A stretch of 64,000 nt of DNA from Bacteroidota bacterium (GCA_023424395.1 JAFADY010000003.1:1-64000), one strand, 5' to 3'. Shown: positions 1 through 9,177, counted from the stretch's first letter. The notes: generated by a model from the letters alone, not told the origin. A program made the numbers and translations.

Positions 1-250
1 ACTTTATCGTCAGGAATCATAGCGGAATTTTCATTAATTATTTGTAATTCAACACTATAAAATTACTGACTTTTCTGCTATATTCCTAATTTTCAAGCAT
101 ATTTCTTACATCGAACTCACGTTAAATACATAAAGAATTATAAAGCCATTCGTTCAAATAAATATCATTTTTAATGAACTTTCCTTTGCAGCAGAATGTT
201 TTATTTGTAGAAACTTAATAATAGGACAATTACATTTAAATAATGCAATA

Positions 251-469
251 ATGAACAAACGAACAATTGGAACAAATGCCGGTATTATTTGGAACCTCTT
301 GAACAACAACGAGAGATGGGATGTTTGTCAATTATCGGATAAATCGGGATTGACTGAAAAGGAAGTTTATGCTGCGGTGGGATGGTTAGCTCGTGAAAAC
401 AAAATTGAAATAGAAGAAAAACCGGACGACAACGACTGTTTCTATCTTATTTGCGAATATTACTTCTAA
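251..469 (+). CDS. Small winged-helix protein (DUF2582-like)
   Basis: A 72-residue protein that looks like one compact winged-helix domain. It starts MNKRTIGTNAGIIWNLL, has a recognition-helix-like stretch (SGLTEKEVYAAVGWLARENK) and ends in a short beta wing with many acidic residues. Stand-alone proteins of this size in Bacteroidota are usually labelled winged helix-turn-helix DUF2582; their target is unknown. The gene is monocistronic and converges on galE, with a shared hairpin terminator between them. No TAnnTTTG element was found in the 250 bases upstream, which contain no other recognisable gene. Family call is from memory of the fold and length, not from a search. Confidence 0.7.
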   Translation: MNKRTIGTNAGIIWNLLNNNERWDVCQLSDKSGLTEKEVYAAVGWLARENKIEIEEKPDDNDCFYLICEYYF

Positions 470-491
470 AAATTTTACTACAAAAAATTTT

Positions 492-526
492 AAAGTCCGG
501 GTTCATTACTGAATCCGGACTTTTTT
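492..526. terminator. Bidirectional terminator between the wHTH gene and galE
   Basis: A 14-bp stem (492-505 with 510-523, one G-T wobble, loop TTAC) is followed by a T run on the plus strand and preceded by A-rich sequence, so it can end transcripts from both converging genes. Confidence 0.8.
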
Positions 527-553
527 ATTCGTCTTTTTATGTATCGGGACGCA

Positions 554-1588
554 TCACATAATTTTCTTCGCCCGCAGGTGCTGTTGCCACTTCCAGGCAG
601 TTTCCATCGTATCTTGTATATCTTCCACGGCCTTCCAGCCCAAAACGTTGTTGGCTTTATCGGAATTGGCCCAAATTTGCTCAATATCGCCCTCGCGGCG
701 GCCTACAATTTGATAATTCAAAGGCTTACCCGAAACTTTTTCAAAAACTTCAATTAGCTCCAACACCGAAAGTCCATTGCCTGTTCCCAGATTAAACACC
801 TCGATCTTTTCATCCGACTTATTCTCGAGCATACGCTCAATGGCAATTACGTGGGCTTTGGCCAAATCAACCACGTTAATAAAATCGCGGATGCAAGAGC
901 CGTCGGGCGTGTCGTAATCGTTACCGAAAACGCTTAACTGTTTGCGAATTCCTATTCCGGTTTGGGTGATGTACGGCACCAGATTTTGCGGCACGCCTAA
1001 AGGAAGTTCGCCTATTTCAGCCGAAGGATGCGCGCCGATAGGATTAAAATAGCGCAGAATAATGCTTTTTATAGGCGCTCCCGAATGCACATAATCCTGA
1101 ATGATCTCCTCGTTTATCTGTTTCGTATTTCCGTAGGGAGATGCGGCCGGTTTAATGGGCGCATTTTCGTCTATCGGGTTGTTATCTGGCTCTCCGTAAA
1201 CCGTACACGACGATGAAAAAACGATACCTTTCACATTAAATTGCGGCATCAATTCAAGCAAATTAAGCAACGATACAATATTGTTCCGGTAATACATCAA
1301 GGGCTTTTGAACCGATTCGCCTACGGCTTTGCTTGCAGCAAAATGGATAATTCCTTCAATGCCGACATGTCGTTTAAAAAGCGCTTTCATGGCAGGCATA
1401 TCCACACAATCCAGTTTTTCAAAAACAGGACGTTTTCCGGTTATTTTGGTAATGCCTTCAATTACATCGGCATTGGAGTTGGAGAGATTATCGATGATAA
1501 TGACGTCGTATCCGGCTTGTTGAAGTTCAACTACCGTATGCGAACCGATATATCCGGTTCCGCCCGTTACAAGAATTTTTTTTGACAT
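554..1588 (-). CDS. galE: UDP-glucose 4-epimerase
   Basis: A 344-residue extended short-chain dehydrogenase/reductase of normal GalE length. It interconverts UDP-glucose and UDP-galactose, supplying galactose for surface glycans and the Leloir pathway. The N-terminus carries the NAD-binding glycine motif GGTGYIGS, then SSSCTVYG and the catalytic YxxxK (SPYGNTK near residue 150), and a substrate-binding RYFNPIGAHPS segment. A -7 element (CAAATATA on the plus strand, 1623-1630) lies 35-42 bp before the start. It is transcribed alone and shares a terminator with the gene on its downstream side. Confidence 0.95.
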   Translation of the reverse strand: MSKKILVTGGTGYIGSHTVVELQQAGYDVIIIDNLSNSNADVIEGITKITGKRPVFEKLDCVDMPAMKALFKRHVGIEGIIHFAASKAVGESVQKPLMYYRNNIVSLLNLLELMPQFNVKGIVFSSSCTVYGEPDNNPIDENAPIKPAASPYGNTKQINEEIIQDYVHSGAPIKSIILRYFNPIGAHPSAEIGELPLGVPQNLVPYITQTGIGIRKQLSVFGNDYDTPDGSCIRDFINVVDLAKAHVIAIERMLENKSDEKIEVFNLGTGNGLSVLELIEVFEKVSGKPLNYQIVGRREGDIEQIWANSDKANNVLGWKAVEDIQDTMETAWKWQQHLRAKKIM

Positions 1589-1706
1589 AATGGATTTTCT
1601 ATTTTCAGGTTGATGTTGGTTACAAATATACTAAATTTACAGACAGCATGCGCATTTTTGAGTGTTTTCGTGTAAAAGTAATTATTTTTGCACAAAAGAA
1701 AATCAG

Positions 1707-2186
1707 ATGCACGACTTAAGCAAACTTTCAGAAGAAGCCGCGATAAAAACGCCGGAATGGAAAAGTTTTTTCCGAAAAAATAAACTTCGTTTAATGAAGA
1801 TGGATAAAGAAATTACGCAGCTTCACGAAGAAGTCTCCGCCGAAATAGATTGTTTGCAATGCGGAAATTGTTGTCGTGGCTTAGGCCCGATGATCCTGGA
1901 AAAAGACATCGACCGGTTATCAAAAAAACTGAAAATACGCCCGTCGGATTTCATCGGAAAATTCCTCCGAAAAGATGAAGACAAGGATTGGATTTTCCGT
2001 TCAATGCCCTGCCCTTTTCTCGGCGCCGATAATTACTGCGCCGTTTACGAAAGCCGCCCCAAAGCTTGTAGCGAATATCCGCATACGGACAGGAAAAAAT
2101 TCTATCAAATTTACGGCCTCACTATAAAAAATGCGTCGGTATGCCCTATCGCCTTCGGCGTTTTAGAAAAATTAAAAGATTTGTAA
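1707..2186 (+). CDS. YkgJ-family cysteine-cluster protein
   Basis: About 159 residues. The central part has a dense cysteine cluster (C49, C52, C55, C56 in CLQCGNCCRGLG, then PCPFLG, YCAVYESRPKACSEYP and a final SVCP), the pattern of the YkgJ/UPF0153 family, thought to bind zinc or an Fe-S cluster; the biochemical role is unknown. The reading frame is open back to 1662, but a -7 element TATTTTTG sits at 1683-1690, so the ATG at 1707 (MHDLSKLSEE) is the more likely start. It is transcribed divergently from galE. Confidence 0.8.
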   Translation: MHDLSKLSEEAAIKTPEWKSFFRKNKLRLMKMDKEITQLHEEVSAEIDCLQCGNCCRGLGPMILEKDIDRLSKKLKIRPSDFIGKFLRKDEDKDWIFRSMPCPFLGADNYCAVYESRPKACSEYPHTDRKKFYQIYGLTIKNASVCPIAFGVLEKLKDL

Positions 2187-2245
2187 TACCCGATTGGCTT
2201 TTGCTGAAGTAAATTGCGTATTTTTGCGCATTATTTTTTTAAAAA

Positions 2246-2674
2246 ATGAAAAATCTAAAAAAATCACCTTATATTTTACTGTTATTTGTTTTGTTTTTTT
2301 ATTCATGCTCGCTGTTAAATAATGGAACTGCAAAGAATAAAGAAAACGACGAAATATTCACGTTGCGTTTCCAAACTCCTGTTTATGATGTTTCCAACCG
2401 GTTTTCCATTGCATTAGACAGCGTCATCAACGATTCCCGCTGCCCGAAAGATGTTCAGTGCGTTTGGGAAGGTAGCGCAAAAGTAGGTTTTTCTATCCAA
2501 ATCCACGAAACCAAAACACAACATAACTTCACGTTGGAAACTCTGCCTTCTGAAAACGATACCACCATCGGAAATTTCAATATCAAATTGCGTGAACTTT
2601 CTCCTTATCCCACAAGCAATAAAGTTTTGCCTTACTATAAATACGAAGCCGAAATTGAAATAAAAGAGTTGTAA
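2246..2674 (+). CDS. Small lipoprotein of unknown function
   Basis: A 142-residue protein with a lipoprotein signal: basic start MKNLKKS, hydrophobic core and lipobox FYSC (Cys at about residue 21). The mature part is predicted to be mostly beta strand and contains SRCPKDVQCVWEGSAKVGF, a Cys-x5-Cys-Val-Trp pattern that recurs in small Bacteroidota lipoproteins of unknown role. A -7 element TATTTTTG (2219-2226) lies just upstream, so the gene probably has its own promoter. It is not clearly linked to either neighbour. Confidence 0.7.
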   Translation: MKNLKKSPYILLLFVLFFYSCSLLNNGTAKNKENDEIFTLRFQTPVYDVSNRFSIALDSVINDSRCPKDVQCVWEGSAKVGFSIQIHETKTQHNFTLETLPSENDTTIGNFNIKLRELSPYPTSNKVLPYYKYEAEIEIKEL

Positions 2675-2751
2675 TTCTCAAAAATTGATTTCTGCAAGCC
2701 GTAATTATACAGTTTTCCGCAGAATTTAAACAATCTGTTATTTTTTTCACT

Positions 2752-2759
2752 TAAATTTG
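2752..2759 (+). promoter_or_regulatory. Bacteroidota -7 element for the FemAB-like gene
   Basis: TAAATTTG matches TAnnTTTG. It overlaps the region just before an upstream ATG at 2761 and therefore argues that translation begins at the ATG at 2776. No good -33 element was seen. Confidence 0.5.
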
Positions 2760-2775
2760 CATGCGTTGCTTGCTT

Positions 2776-3759
2776 ATGGAATTTTGTGTGCAGACATATT
2801 ACAAAAAGGAAGACTTGCCTCCTATCGAAGATGTGAATTTTTTTCACTATGCCTCTTCTTTTAATTGGAACGAAAATATCTCGTATTACAAACCGCTCAT
2901 GCTGGTGGTTTTTGAAGACGAAAAACCCGTTGCAGCCATGTTTGCGCTTACCATGCGGATAAACAGGTTTCTGTACGGCTCTTTTTTCAAAAGATGCTAT
3001 ATTTCACAGCAACCCAGCTTTTTTGAAGAATATTTGCCGCAAATAGAGATCTTCGATCTTTTGATGAAAGGACTTGTAAAGGAAGTGGGCGGCAAGGTAT
3101 TTTTCATTGAGTACAGAAACATTTCCAGCGCTATTTTCGGGTACAAAGGTTTTCGCGATAACGGTTTTTACTCCGTGAAATGGATCAGCATCAAAAATTC
3201 TCTGCAACGAAAACGCACCATTTGGAACCAAATGAGCGTTATGCGAAAAAATCAGATAAACAAAGCCCGACGGAAAGGTATTGCAATTGAAGAATTAACT
3301 TCCGCTGAAAAATTACCCGAAATCTATAAATTGGTTGAAGAAGCAAAAAATTGGAAAATAACCCGCAGGTTTCCGCCCTATCAGTACTTCGAAAACTTCT
3401 ATAAATATTACATTTTAGAAGGAAAGGGCAAAATTCTTATAACTCGTTATCACGATAAAATAATCGGAGGCATCATTCTCGGTTTCGAGCAAGAAAAGGT
3501 GTATTGCCTCTACTATTGGGGAAAAGACAAAACCTATCAAACCATTCACCCAAGCGTTTTCACCATTTACTCAGCTATGGAAATGGCCGAAGAAAACGGC
3601 TATCAATCTTTCGATTTTATGGATGCCGGATTTTTAAACAAAAGAACGGGGCGGCCGCGGTTTCTCTTGCAATTCGGAGGAAAACAACAGGCAAGCAGGC
3701 GTTGGTACCGTATTAATTGGCAGTGGCTAAATTTTTTCGCCAACAAAATATACGATTGA
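2776..3759 (+). CDS. FemAB/GNAT-like acyltransferase
   Basis: About 327 residues with the two-lobed GNAT fold seen in FemA/FemB-like and Acetyltransf_6 proteins. Diagnostic stretches are the central WNQMSVMRKNQINKARRKG, the second GNAT lobe KILITRYHDKIIGGIILGFE and the C-terminal MEENGYQSFDFMDAGF, followed by FLLQFGGKQ. Such enzymes transfer an amino acid or acyl group to peptidoglycan precursors or surface lipids; the actual substrate here cannot be told. The start at 2776 is preferred over 2761 because of the promoter position. The TonB receptor gene begins 35 bp downstream and may be cotranscribed. Confidence 0.7.
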   Translation: MEFCVQTYYKKEDLPPIEDVNFFHYASSFNWNENISYYKPLMLVVFEDEKPVAAMFALTMRINRFLYGSFFKRCYISQQPSFFEEYLPQIEIFDLLMKGLVKEVGGKVFFIEYRNISSAIFGYKGFRDNGFYSVKWISIKNSLQRKRTIWNQMSVMRKNQINKARRKGIAIEELTSAEKLPEIYKLVEEAKNWKITRRFPPYQYFENFYKYYILEGKGKILITRYHDKIIGGIILGFEQEKVYCLYYWGKDKTYQTIHPSVFTIYSAMEMAEENGYQSFDFMDAGFLNKRTGRPRFLLQFGGKQQASRRWYRINWQWLNFFANKIYD

Positions 3760-3794
3760 TTTTTGCGTTACTACCCCATATGCACACAAAACCG

Positions 3795-6203
3795 ATGAAG
3801 CATTTTCTGATATTTATTTCAGCCTTCGTTTTCAGTATATCAATTGCTGCGCAAAGCGTAAAAATAAGCGGAGTTGTTACAGACTTAGACGGGAAACCCA
3901 TTGAACTTGCTGCCATTCAGGTGAGAAATACGGCCACAGGCACGATCACCGATCTGCAGGGCCGATATTCTTTCGACGTTGCGCCGCAAGATTCTTTGAC
4001 AATTGTTTTTTCGTGTATCGGCTATCACAGAACGCAACGTATTTTACCGAGAGTAACTTCCAACATCACCCTCAACGTTGTGATGCGCGAAAATACCATG
4101 GAGCTGGAAGAATTTACCGTTACCGCAACCCGTCGCGAATCGCCCAGCATGCAAACATTGGATGTTGAAAATATTAAACTTCTGCCCGATCCTTCCGGCG
4201 GAAGCATAGAATCGTTGATCGTAACTTTTGCAGGGGTGAGTTCAAATAATGAATTAAGTTCGCAATACAATGTGCGCGGTGGAAATTACGATGAAAATAT
4301 TGTGTATGTAAACGGCATTGCCATTCATCGGCCATTGTTAATTCGTTCCGGGGAACAAGAAGGCTTGAGTTTTATCAATCCTTATATGACTTCTACCGTA
4401 AATTTTTCGGCGGGAGGCTACGATGCCAAATACGGCGATAAAATGTCATCGGTGCTCGATATTCAATACAAACAACCGAAAAATTTTGAGGCAGCGGCAA
4501 CGGCAAGTTTTCTGGGCGGCAATTTGTACGTGGGCAGTTCCGGTGAAAAATATTCGCAAGTTACGGGCGTACGCTACAAAACCAACCAGTCGCTTTTGAA
4601 TACGATGGATACAAAAGGCCAATATAATCCCCGATTTTTGGATGCACAGACTTTTGTAAATTATAACATAACTCAAAACTGGGGCATTAGTTTCCTCGGT
4701 AATTTCTCGCAAAACATTTATGAATTTACTCCGGAAACAAGGAGCACGTCTTTCGGGACGCTGGCCGATGTTCAAAACTTTACGGTTTATTTCGATGGTT
4801 GGGAAAAAGACCGCTTTCAAACGCTTTTTGGCGCGCTTACCTTGAAAGGGAAAATAACCGAGAACTCAACCATTGGCTTGCAAGCATCCACTTTTACATC
4901 GGATGAAATTGAAACTTATGATATTACAGGACAGTACTGGTTAAACGAGTTAAATATTGATCCTGAAACAGGAGAATCGTCAACCGGAGATTTATTGGGT
5001 GTGGGAACTTATCACGAACACGCGCGGAATAAACTCAAAGCAACGGTAACTGCTCTCTCCGTTTTCGGCAACCACAAAATTAACACGCACGAAATTCAGT
5101 GGGGCGCATCGGCCAATTTAGAACGAATAACAGATAAACTGGTGGAATGGGAAATGCGCGACTCTGCCGGCTATTCACTCCCTTACGATGGAAAAACGGT
5201 GAACGTTATTTCCAATCTGTATTCCACGAACGAAGTCAATAGCAAACGATTATCGGGATATTTGCAGGACACGTACAAATTCAGGACGGAGAAAGGATTG
5301 TTTACCATAACAGGCGGCGTGAGAGGAAGTTATTGGACTTTCAACAACGAATTTATCATCAGTCCGCGGGGCTCTATCGCTTACGTGCCCAACAGTGCAA
5401 ATCTTGCTCTTCGCTTCGCGAGCGGATTGTATTACCAATCGCCTTTCTACAAAGAATTCCGAAAAACCGTTACCGATGCTCAGGGAAATGGTGTTATCGA
5501 ACTCAACAACCAAATCAAATCGCAAAAATCCATTCATTTTGTGATTGGCGGCGATTATTTCTTCAGGCTAATGGACAGGCCGTTTAAATTTACATCGGAA
5601 ATTTACTATAAACTTTTATCCGATTTAGTTCCTTACACGGTTGATAACGTAAAAATCAGGTATTACGGCGAAAACTTAACCGATGGTTACGCCGCCGGTT
5701 TAGACATGAAACTTTTCGGAGAATTTGTTCCCGGAAGCGACAGTTGGTTGAGCTTCTCACTTATGAAAGCCGAACAAACGCTTAACGGCGTGAAAGTGCC
5801 GTTGCCTACCGACCAACGATACAATATTTCGCTTTATTTCCAAGATTATTTTCCGGGATACGAACGCTTGAAAATGAATTTGGTGGGTATCTGGTCGCAA
5901 GGATTACCCGTTTCCGCGCCGCGCGTAGGCTACGACAAAGGCTATTTTCGTTCATCGGACTATCGGCGTATCGATATAGGATTTTCGTGGCAAGCGCTGC
6001 ACAAGGAAAGCGCGTTGAGAGCAAGAAGCAATTTCTGGAATTCTTTTAAAAATATTTGGTTGGGCATCGATGTATTTAATTTATTGAATATTAGTAACGT
6101 GAACGCCTATTATTGGGTAACCGATGTTTACAAACAGCAATATGCCGTGCCGAATTTCTTGACGTCTCGTCAACTAAACTTCAGAATTCTGGCAGAATGG
6201 TAA
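3795..6203 (+). CDS. TonB-dependent receptor with CarboxypepD-reg-like domain
   Basis: An outer-membrane TonB-dependent receptor of about 802 residues. A signal peptide (MKHFLIFISAFVFSISIAAQS) is followed by a carboxypeptidase-regulatory-like beta domain (VKISGVVTDLDGKPI to FSCIGYHRT), a plug (SIESLIVTFAGVSSNNELSSQYNVRGG, GGYDAKYGDKMSSVLDIQYK) and a beta-barrel ending in the aromatic-terminated strand LNFRILAEW. No SusD partner or FecR/sigma pair is next to it, so the ligand is unknown. The frame opens with a TTG at 3717 inside the previous gene; the ATG at 3795 is chosen because it starts the signal peptide. Confidence 0.9.
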   Translation: MKHFLIFISAFVFSISIAAQSVKISGVVTDLDGKPIELAAIQVRNTATGTITDLQGRYSFDVAPQDSLTIVFSCIGYHRTQRILPRVTSNITLNVVMRENTMELEEFTVTATRRESPSMQTLDVENIKLLPDPSGGSIESLIVTFAGVSSNNELSSQYNVRGGNYDENIVYVNGIAIHRPLLIRSGEQEGLSFINPYMTSTVNFSAGGYDAKYGDKMSSVLDIQYKQPKNFEAAATASFLGGNLYVGSSGEKYSQVTGVRYKTNQSLLNTMDTKGQYNPRFLDAQTFVNYNITQNWGISFLGNFSQNIYEFTPETRSTSFGTLADVQNFTVYFDGWEKDRFQTLFGALTLKGKITENSTIGLQASTFTSDEIETYDITGQYWLNELNIDPETGESSTGDLLGVGTYHEHARNKLKATVTALSVFGNHKINTHEIQWGASANLERITDKLVEWEMRDSAGYSLPYDGKTVNVISNLYSTNEVNSKRLSGYLQDTYKFRTEKGLFTITGGVRGSYWTFNNEFIISPRGSIAYVPNSANLALRFASGLYYQSPFYKEFRKTVTDAQGNGVIELNNQIKSQKSIHFVIGGDYFFRLMDRPFKFTSEIYYKLLSDLVPYTVDNVKIRYYGENLTDGYAAGLDMKLFGEFVPGSDSWLSFSLMKAEQTLNGVKVPLPTDQRYNISLYFQDYFPGYERLKMNLVGIWSQGLPVSAPRVGYDKGYFRSSDYRRIDIGFSWQALHKESALRARSNFWNSFKNIWLGIDVFNLLNISNVNAYYWVTDVYKQQYAVPNFLTSRQLNFRILAEW

Positions 6204-6302
6204 AACGATGCAAAATTTTGTAAAGCAATGGCAAATGCAATCGTGTGCATGGAGCCAAGAATACTAAATAAAGTTAAGATAACGATTTTTCATAGAAAAT
6301 AG

Positions 6303-6411
6303 TTTGCAGATTAACATCGAGTGCTATATATTTGCATCGTGTTTTTCATGGTATTAGATTTAAGGTTAACAATGGAGATTGGTTGTCGTGAGACAACCAT
6401 TTTCTTTTTAT
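6303..6411 (+). ncRNA. Candidate short non-coding RNA with its own promoter and terminator
   Basis: Between two converging genes there is a TTTG (6303-6306), 20 nt of spacer and TATATTTG (6327-6334), a plausible -33/-7 promoter. About 45-50 nt later comes a perfect 8-bp stem with a GTGA loop (6380-6387 with 6392-6399) followed by a T-rich tract. Together they would yield a transcript of about 70 nt (roughly 6341-6411) without an open frame of note. The segment CATGGTATTAGATTTAAGG also looks familiar from Bacteroidales intergenic regions, but I cannot verify that. The hairpin could alternatively be a distant terminator for the TonB receptor. Confidence 0.45.
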
Positions 6412-6438
6412 AGCCGTTCCCACTCTATTTCAGTTTCC

Positions 6439-7182
6439 CTACCCTTTGTATTTTTCCCACAAACCGGAATGTACGATCTCTTTGGTTCGTTCTATTAAGG
6501 CGGGTATTTCTTCTTCCGAAAGATCAACGGTAGGGATAGAATCGTGTATAACGAGTTCCAATTTCCCGGGATTTAGGTTCAAACTGCCGCGCTTCATTAC
6601 ATCGAAAGGCCCGTTCAATGTAATCGGAACGATGGGAAGTTTCAGGTCGTAGGCAATTTGAAAAGCGCCTCGCTTAAAGCGGCTGAGTTTCCCGGTGTGC
6701 GACCTGGCTCCTTCGGGGAAGAGCATGATGGAAACGCCGTCCACAATTTCTTTTTTGGCTTCTTTTATGGTATTGGCTCGCGCCTGCGGGCTTGAGTTAT
6801 CTACAAAAACGTGCCCCGCTGTTTCCGATGCAAATCCCACCAGCGGAATTTTCCTTAAACTTGCTTTTTGCACCCATTTTATGTTCTTGTTTAAAAAACC
6901 GTAGGTTAAAAAAATATCGAAAGCCCCTTGATGATTGGCTACGAATACGTAAGATTGTTTGCGGTTTAATTTCTCGTGGCCGTAACTTTTGATTCTGCAC
7001 AAAGCAAGCCAGCAGGTGAATCGCGACCACCATTTAGGCGGGAAATAACCCCAAAAACGATTTCCGAACAGCGGAGCAAAAATCATTACGGTTAAAGCCG
7101 TCAAAATTGTCAGTACCAGAAAAATCGGAACCATGATGATCCACTGATACAAAAAAATCAAGATGTTTTTCAGCGTTTTCAT
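6439..7182 (-). CDS. plsC: 1-acylglycerol-3-phosphate acyltransferase (PlsC family)
   Basis: A 247-residue membrane acyltransferase of normal PlsC size. It acylates lysophosphatidic acid to phosphatidic acid at the inner membrane. An N-terminal hydrophobic segment (residues 8-38) is followed by the catalytic HX4D box in VANHQGAFD (H84, D89), and the glycerol-phosphate binding motif FPEGARS (155-161). PIVPITLNG is the conserved fourth block. A -7 element on the minus strand (CAAAAATA at 7202-7209) sits just upstream. Paralogues in Bacteroidota may act on other lysolipids, so the symbol names the family. Confidence 0.85.
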   Translation of the reverse strand: MKTLKNILIFLYQWIIMVPIFLVLTILTALTVMIFAPLFGNRFWGYFPPKWWSRFTCWLALCRIKSYGHEKLNRKQSYVFVANHQGAFDIFLTYGFLNKNIKWVQKASLRKIPLVGFASETAGHVFVDNSSPQARANTIKEAKKEIVDGVSIMLFPEGARSHTGKLSRFKRGAFQIAYDLKLPIVPITLNGPFDVMKRGSLNLNPGKLELVIHDSIPTVDLSEEEIPALIERTKEIVHSGLWEKYKG

Positions 7183-7367
7183 TTCAATCTTATTGGATGA
7201 GCAAAAATAATGAATTTTAGTAATTTTAAGACAACAAAGCCTGTGTTTTTTGCTCCAAATAATGTTTTTCGATATGTATCAAAAATTTTTAGCTGAATTT
7301 ATTTTATTATTTGTAGAATTTTGTGTTTATTTGCGATACGAAATCAAAAAACATAATATAAACACAC

Positions 7368-7652
7368 ATGAAAGAATTAGCAAGGTATTCAGGGGTAATA
7401 GTAATGATTATCGGTGTTGCTGTTTTGGCAATTCCTTTTTTATTGGGTACAACCAGCAACTTTAATCTTCTGTTGGGATTAGTATTGGTTATCTTAGGCT
7501 TTTTAGGCCACATTTATGTAAACAACATGAAAAAAGGCACTATGGTGAGCACCATTTTTTGGGCTGTTATTTTGTTGATCGTTCCTTTCTTCTTGTTTCA
7601 TTTAGCTAAGAAAGCCGCTTACACCAACGAAGAGTTTGCTCTTTACAACTGA
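7368..7652 (+). CDS. Small integral membrane protein
   Basis: A 94-residue hydrophobic protein with three predicted membrane helices (about 9-27, 31-50 and 60-80) and a short polar tail AKKAAYTNEEFALYN. No catalytic motif is visible and I do not recognise the family, although similar three-helix small proteins are common in Bacteroidales. It is a single gene converging on the NfeD gene, with which it shares a strong bidirectional terminator. Confidence 0.65.
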   Translation: MKELARYSGVIVMIIGVAVLAIPFLLGTTSNFNLLLGLVLVILGFLGHIYVNNMKKGTMVSTIFWAVILLIVPFFLFHLAKKAAYTNEEFALYN

Positions 7653-7675
7653 TACGGAGAGTAAACGTGCACACG

Positions 7676-7714
7676 AAAATGAGGATATTGAAAAATATCC
7701 TCATTTTTTTATTT
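7676..7714. terminator. Strong bidirectional terminator
   Basis: A perfect 14-bp stem (7676-7689 with 7694-7707, loop GAAA) with T runs on the 3' side in both orientations. It lies between the small membrane protein gene and the end of the NfeD gene. Confidence 0.85.
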
Positions 7715-9091
7715 CTTCAAAACATATAACTGAAAATTTTCATAGCGCCTGACCACAACCTCATCTCCCTGCTCAACAAATCCTTTTAAGGAAACGGCAT
7801 CGTAATACTCCTCTCCTATCCTCACCTTGCCCGAAGGGCGAAGGACGGTGGCAGCCACGCCTGTTTGCCCCACCAATGAACGCGGTTCTAAAGGAACGGA
7901 ATAAAATCCTTCCTGATCGGAAGTAAGGGCCACTTTTTTAAAGATACCGGGTTTTCCTATCCTGCTTACCATATAAATAATAAACACCATGCTCATTCCC
8001 AATCCGGCAAGAACGATCATAAAAGCGCGGAAAAATTGTGCGGAAGGCAATCCGCCAAAATCGAAACGTATATTGCCGATGAGCGCCAAAACAAGCCCTA
8101 AAACAACCAATACAATTCCCGATATTCCCGCTACGCCGAAGCCGGGGATTACAAAAATCTCGAAGACGATGAGGATTAAACCGAGCACGAAAAGCAGAAC
8201 CTCCCAATTTTGCGCGTATCCGGTAAGGTATAACGGCGTAAAATATAAAAGGGCGGCGGTGATGGCTACAGCCGTAGGAAAACCGATGCCGGGCGATTGT
8301 AACTCCATATAAATTCCGCCGATAATGAACATAATAAGAAAAGCCTGAAAGACGCCATTGGTGAGAAATCCTTTCAGTTTATCGTAAAAGGTAGGATTGT
8401 AGGTTTGCATATCGTAATCGCCGTATTGGAGGTGCTGCACGGCAATTTGATTGATATTCTCGGCAATTCCGTCACAATATCCCAATTCTAACGCGCTGCT
8501 TGCGGTAAGCGTAAGCACTTCGGTTGAATCGGCGAATCTGGGAATTATTACCCGTTCATCTACCATAGCTTCGGCAACCAACGGATTACGCTTCCATTTA
8601 TAAATGGTGTCGCCGTCCTGAAAAAGGGTATCCATTCCGTGAGCTTCTGCCGTGGCACGCATCATGGCGCGCATATACGACTGATACTTATCGGGCGCCT
8701 TGGCGCCGTCTTGTCCGCTTACAACAGTTGCCGCCCCCATCGAACCGCTTTCTCTCATGAAAATACTGTCGCAAGCCACCGATATCAAAGCCCCTGCCGA
8801 TGCCGCATTGTTATCGATGAAAACATAAACGGGCAAAGGAAATTCCAACACGGCAGTACGCATGGAATCGGCCTCAAGCAATGTTCCGCCATACGTATTC
8901 ATGTGCAGCAGTACGCAATCGGCATTTTTATTCAAGGCATCGTGTAAACCGTTTTGCAAATATATCCAAGTATTGCTTCCGATATTTTCCTTGATATTGA
9001 TCCGATATATCAACGGTTTCTCGTTTTGAGCGAAAATTGTTGCCGCATACAAGAAGAAAAGTAAACAAAAAACAGGTTTTATATTTTTCAT
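7709..9091 (-). CDS. NfeD-family membrane serine protease (long form)
   Basis: About 460 residues. The protein begins with a signal peptide (MKNIKPVFCLLFFLYAATIFAQ), then a ClpP/SppA-type serine protease domain: YGGTLLEADSMR, and VFIDNNAASAGALISVACD with the likely catalytic Ser in ASAG. A block of hydrophobic helices follows (about residues 235-365), and a C-terminal NfeD OB-fold (GQTGVAATVLRPSGKVRIG). Long NfeD proteins cleave stomatin-like partners in the membrane; no stomatin gene is adjacent. The frame is open upstream to 9244, but a -33/-7 promoter at 9140-9111 shows that the ATG at 9091 is the start. Confidence 0.9.
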   Translation of the reverse strand: MKNIKPVFCLLFFLYAATIFAQNEKPLIYRINIKENIGSNTWIYLQNGLHDALNKNADCVLLHMNTYGGTLLEADSMRTAVLEFPLPVYVFIDNNAASAGALISVACDSIFMRESGSMGAATVVSGQDGAKAPDKYQSYMRAMMRATAEAHGMDTLFQDGDTIYKWKRNPLVAEAMVDERVIIPRFADSTEVLTLTASSALELGYCDGIAENINQIAVQHLQYGDYDMQTYNPTFYDKLKGFLTNGVFQAFLIMFIIGGIYMELQSPGIGFPTAVAITAALLYFTPLYLTGYAQNWEVLLFVLGLILIVFEIFVIPGFGVAGISGIVLVVLGLVLALIGNIRFDFGGLPSAQFFRAFMIVLAGLGMSMVFIIYMVSRIGKPGIFKKVALTSDQEGFYSVPLEPRSLVGQTGVAATVLRPSGKVRIGEEYYDAVSLKGFVEQGDEVVVRRYENFQLYVLKK

Positions 9092-9110
9092 TTCAAAAGG
9101 TTTATTTTCG

Positions 9111-9140
9111 CAAAGATAATTGTTTTTCTTTTTTGCACAA
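9111..9140 (-). promoter_or_regulatory. -33/-7 promoter of the NfeD gene
   Basis: On the minus strand TTG (9140-9138), exactly 19 nt of spacer, then TATCTTTG (9118-9111). Its -33 element overlaps the -33 element of the divergent folK-like promoter. Confidence 0.7.
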
Positions 9141-9161
9141 TTACAGATAGATGTATCTTTG
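9132..9161 (+). promoter_or_regulatory. -33/-7 promoter of the folK-like gene
   Basis: TTTG (9132-9135), 18 nt, TATCTTTG (9154-9161). The predicted start of transcription is only about 10 nt before the ATG at 9178, giving a very short leader containing AAAAGG. Confidence 0.7.
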
Positions 9162-9177
9162 TAGAAATTAGAAAAGG

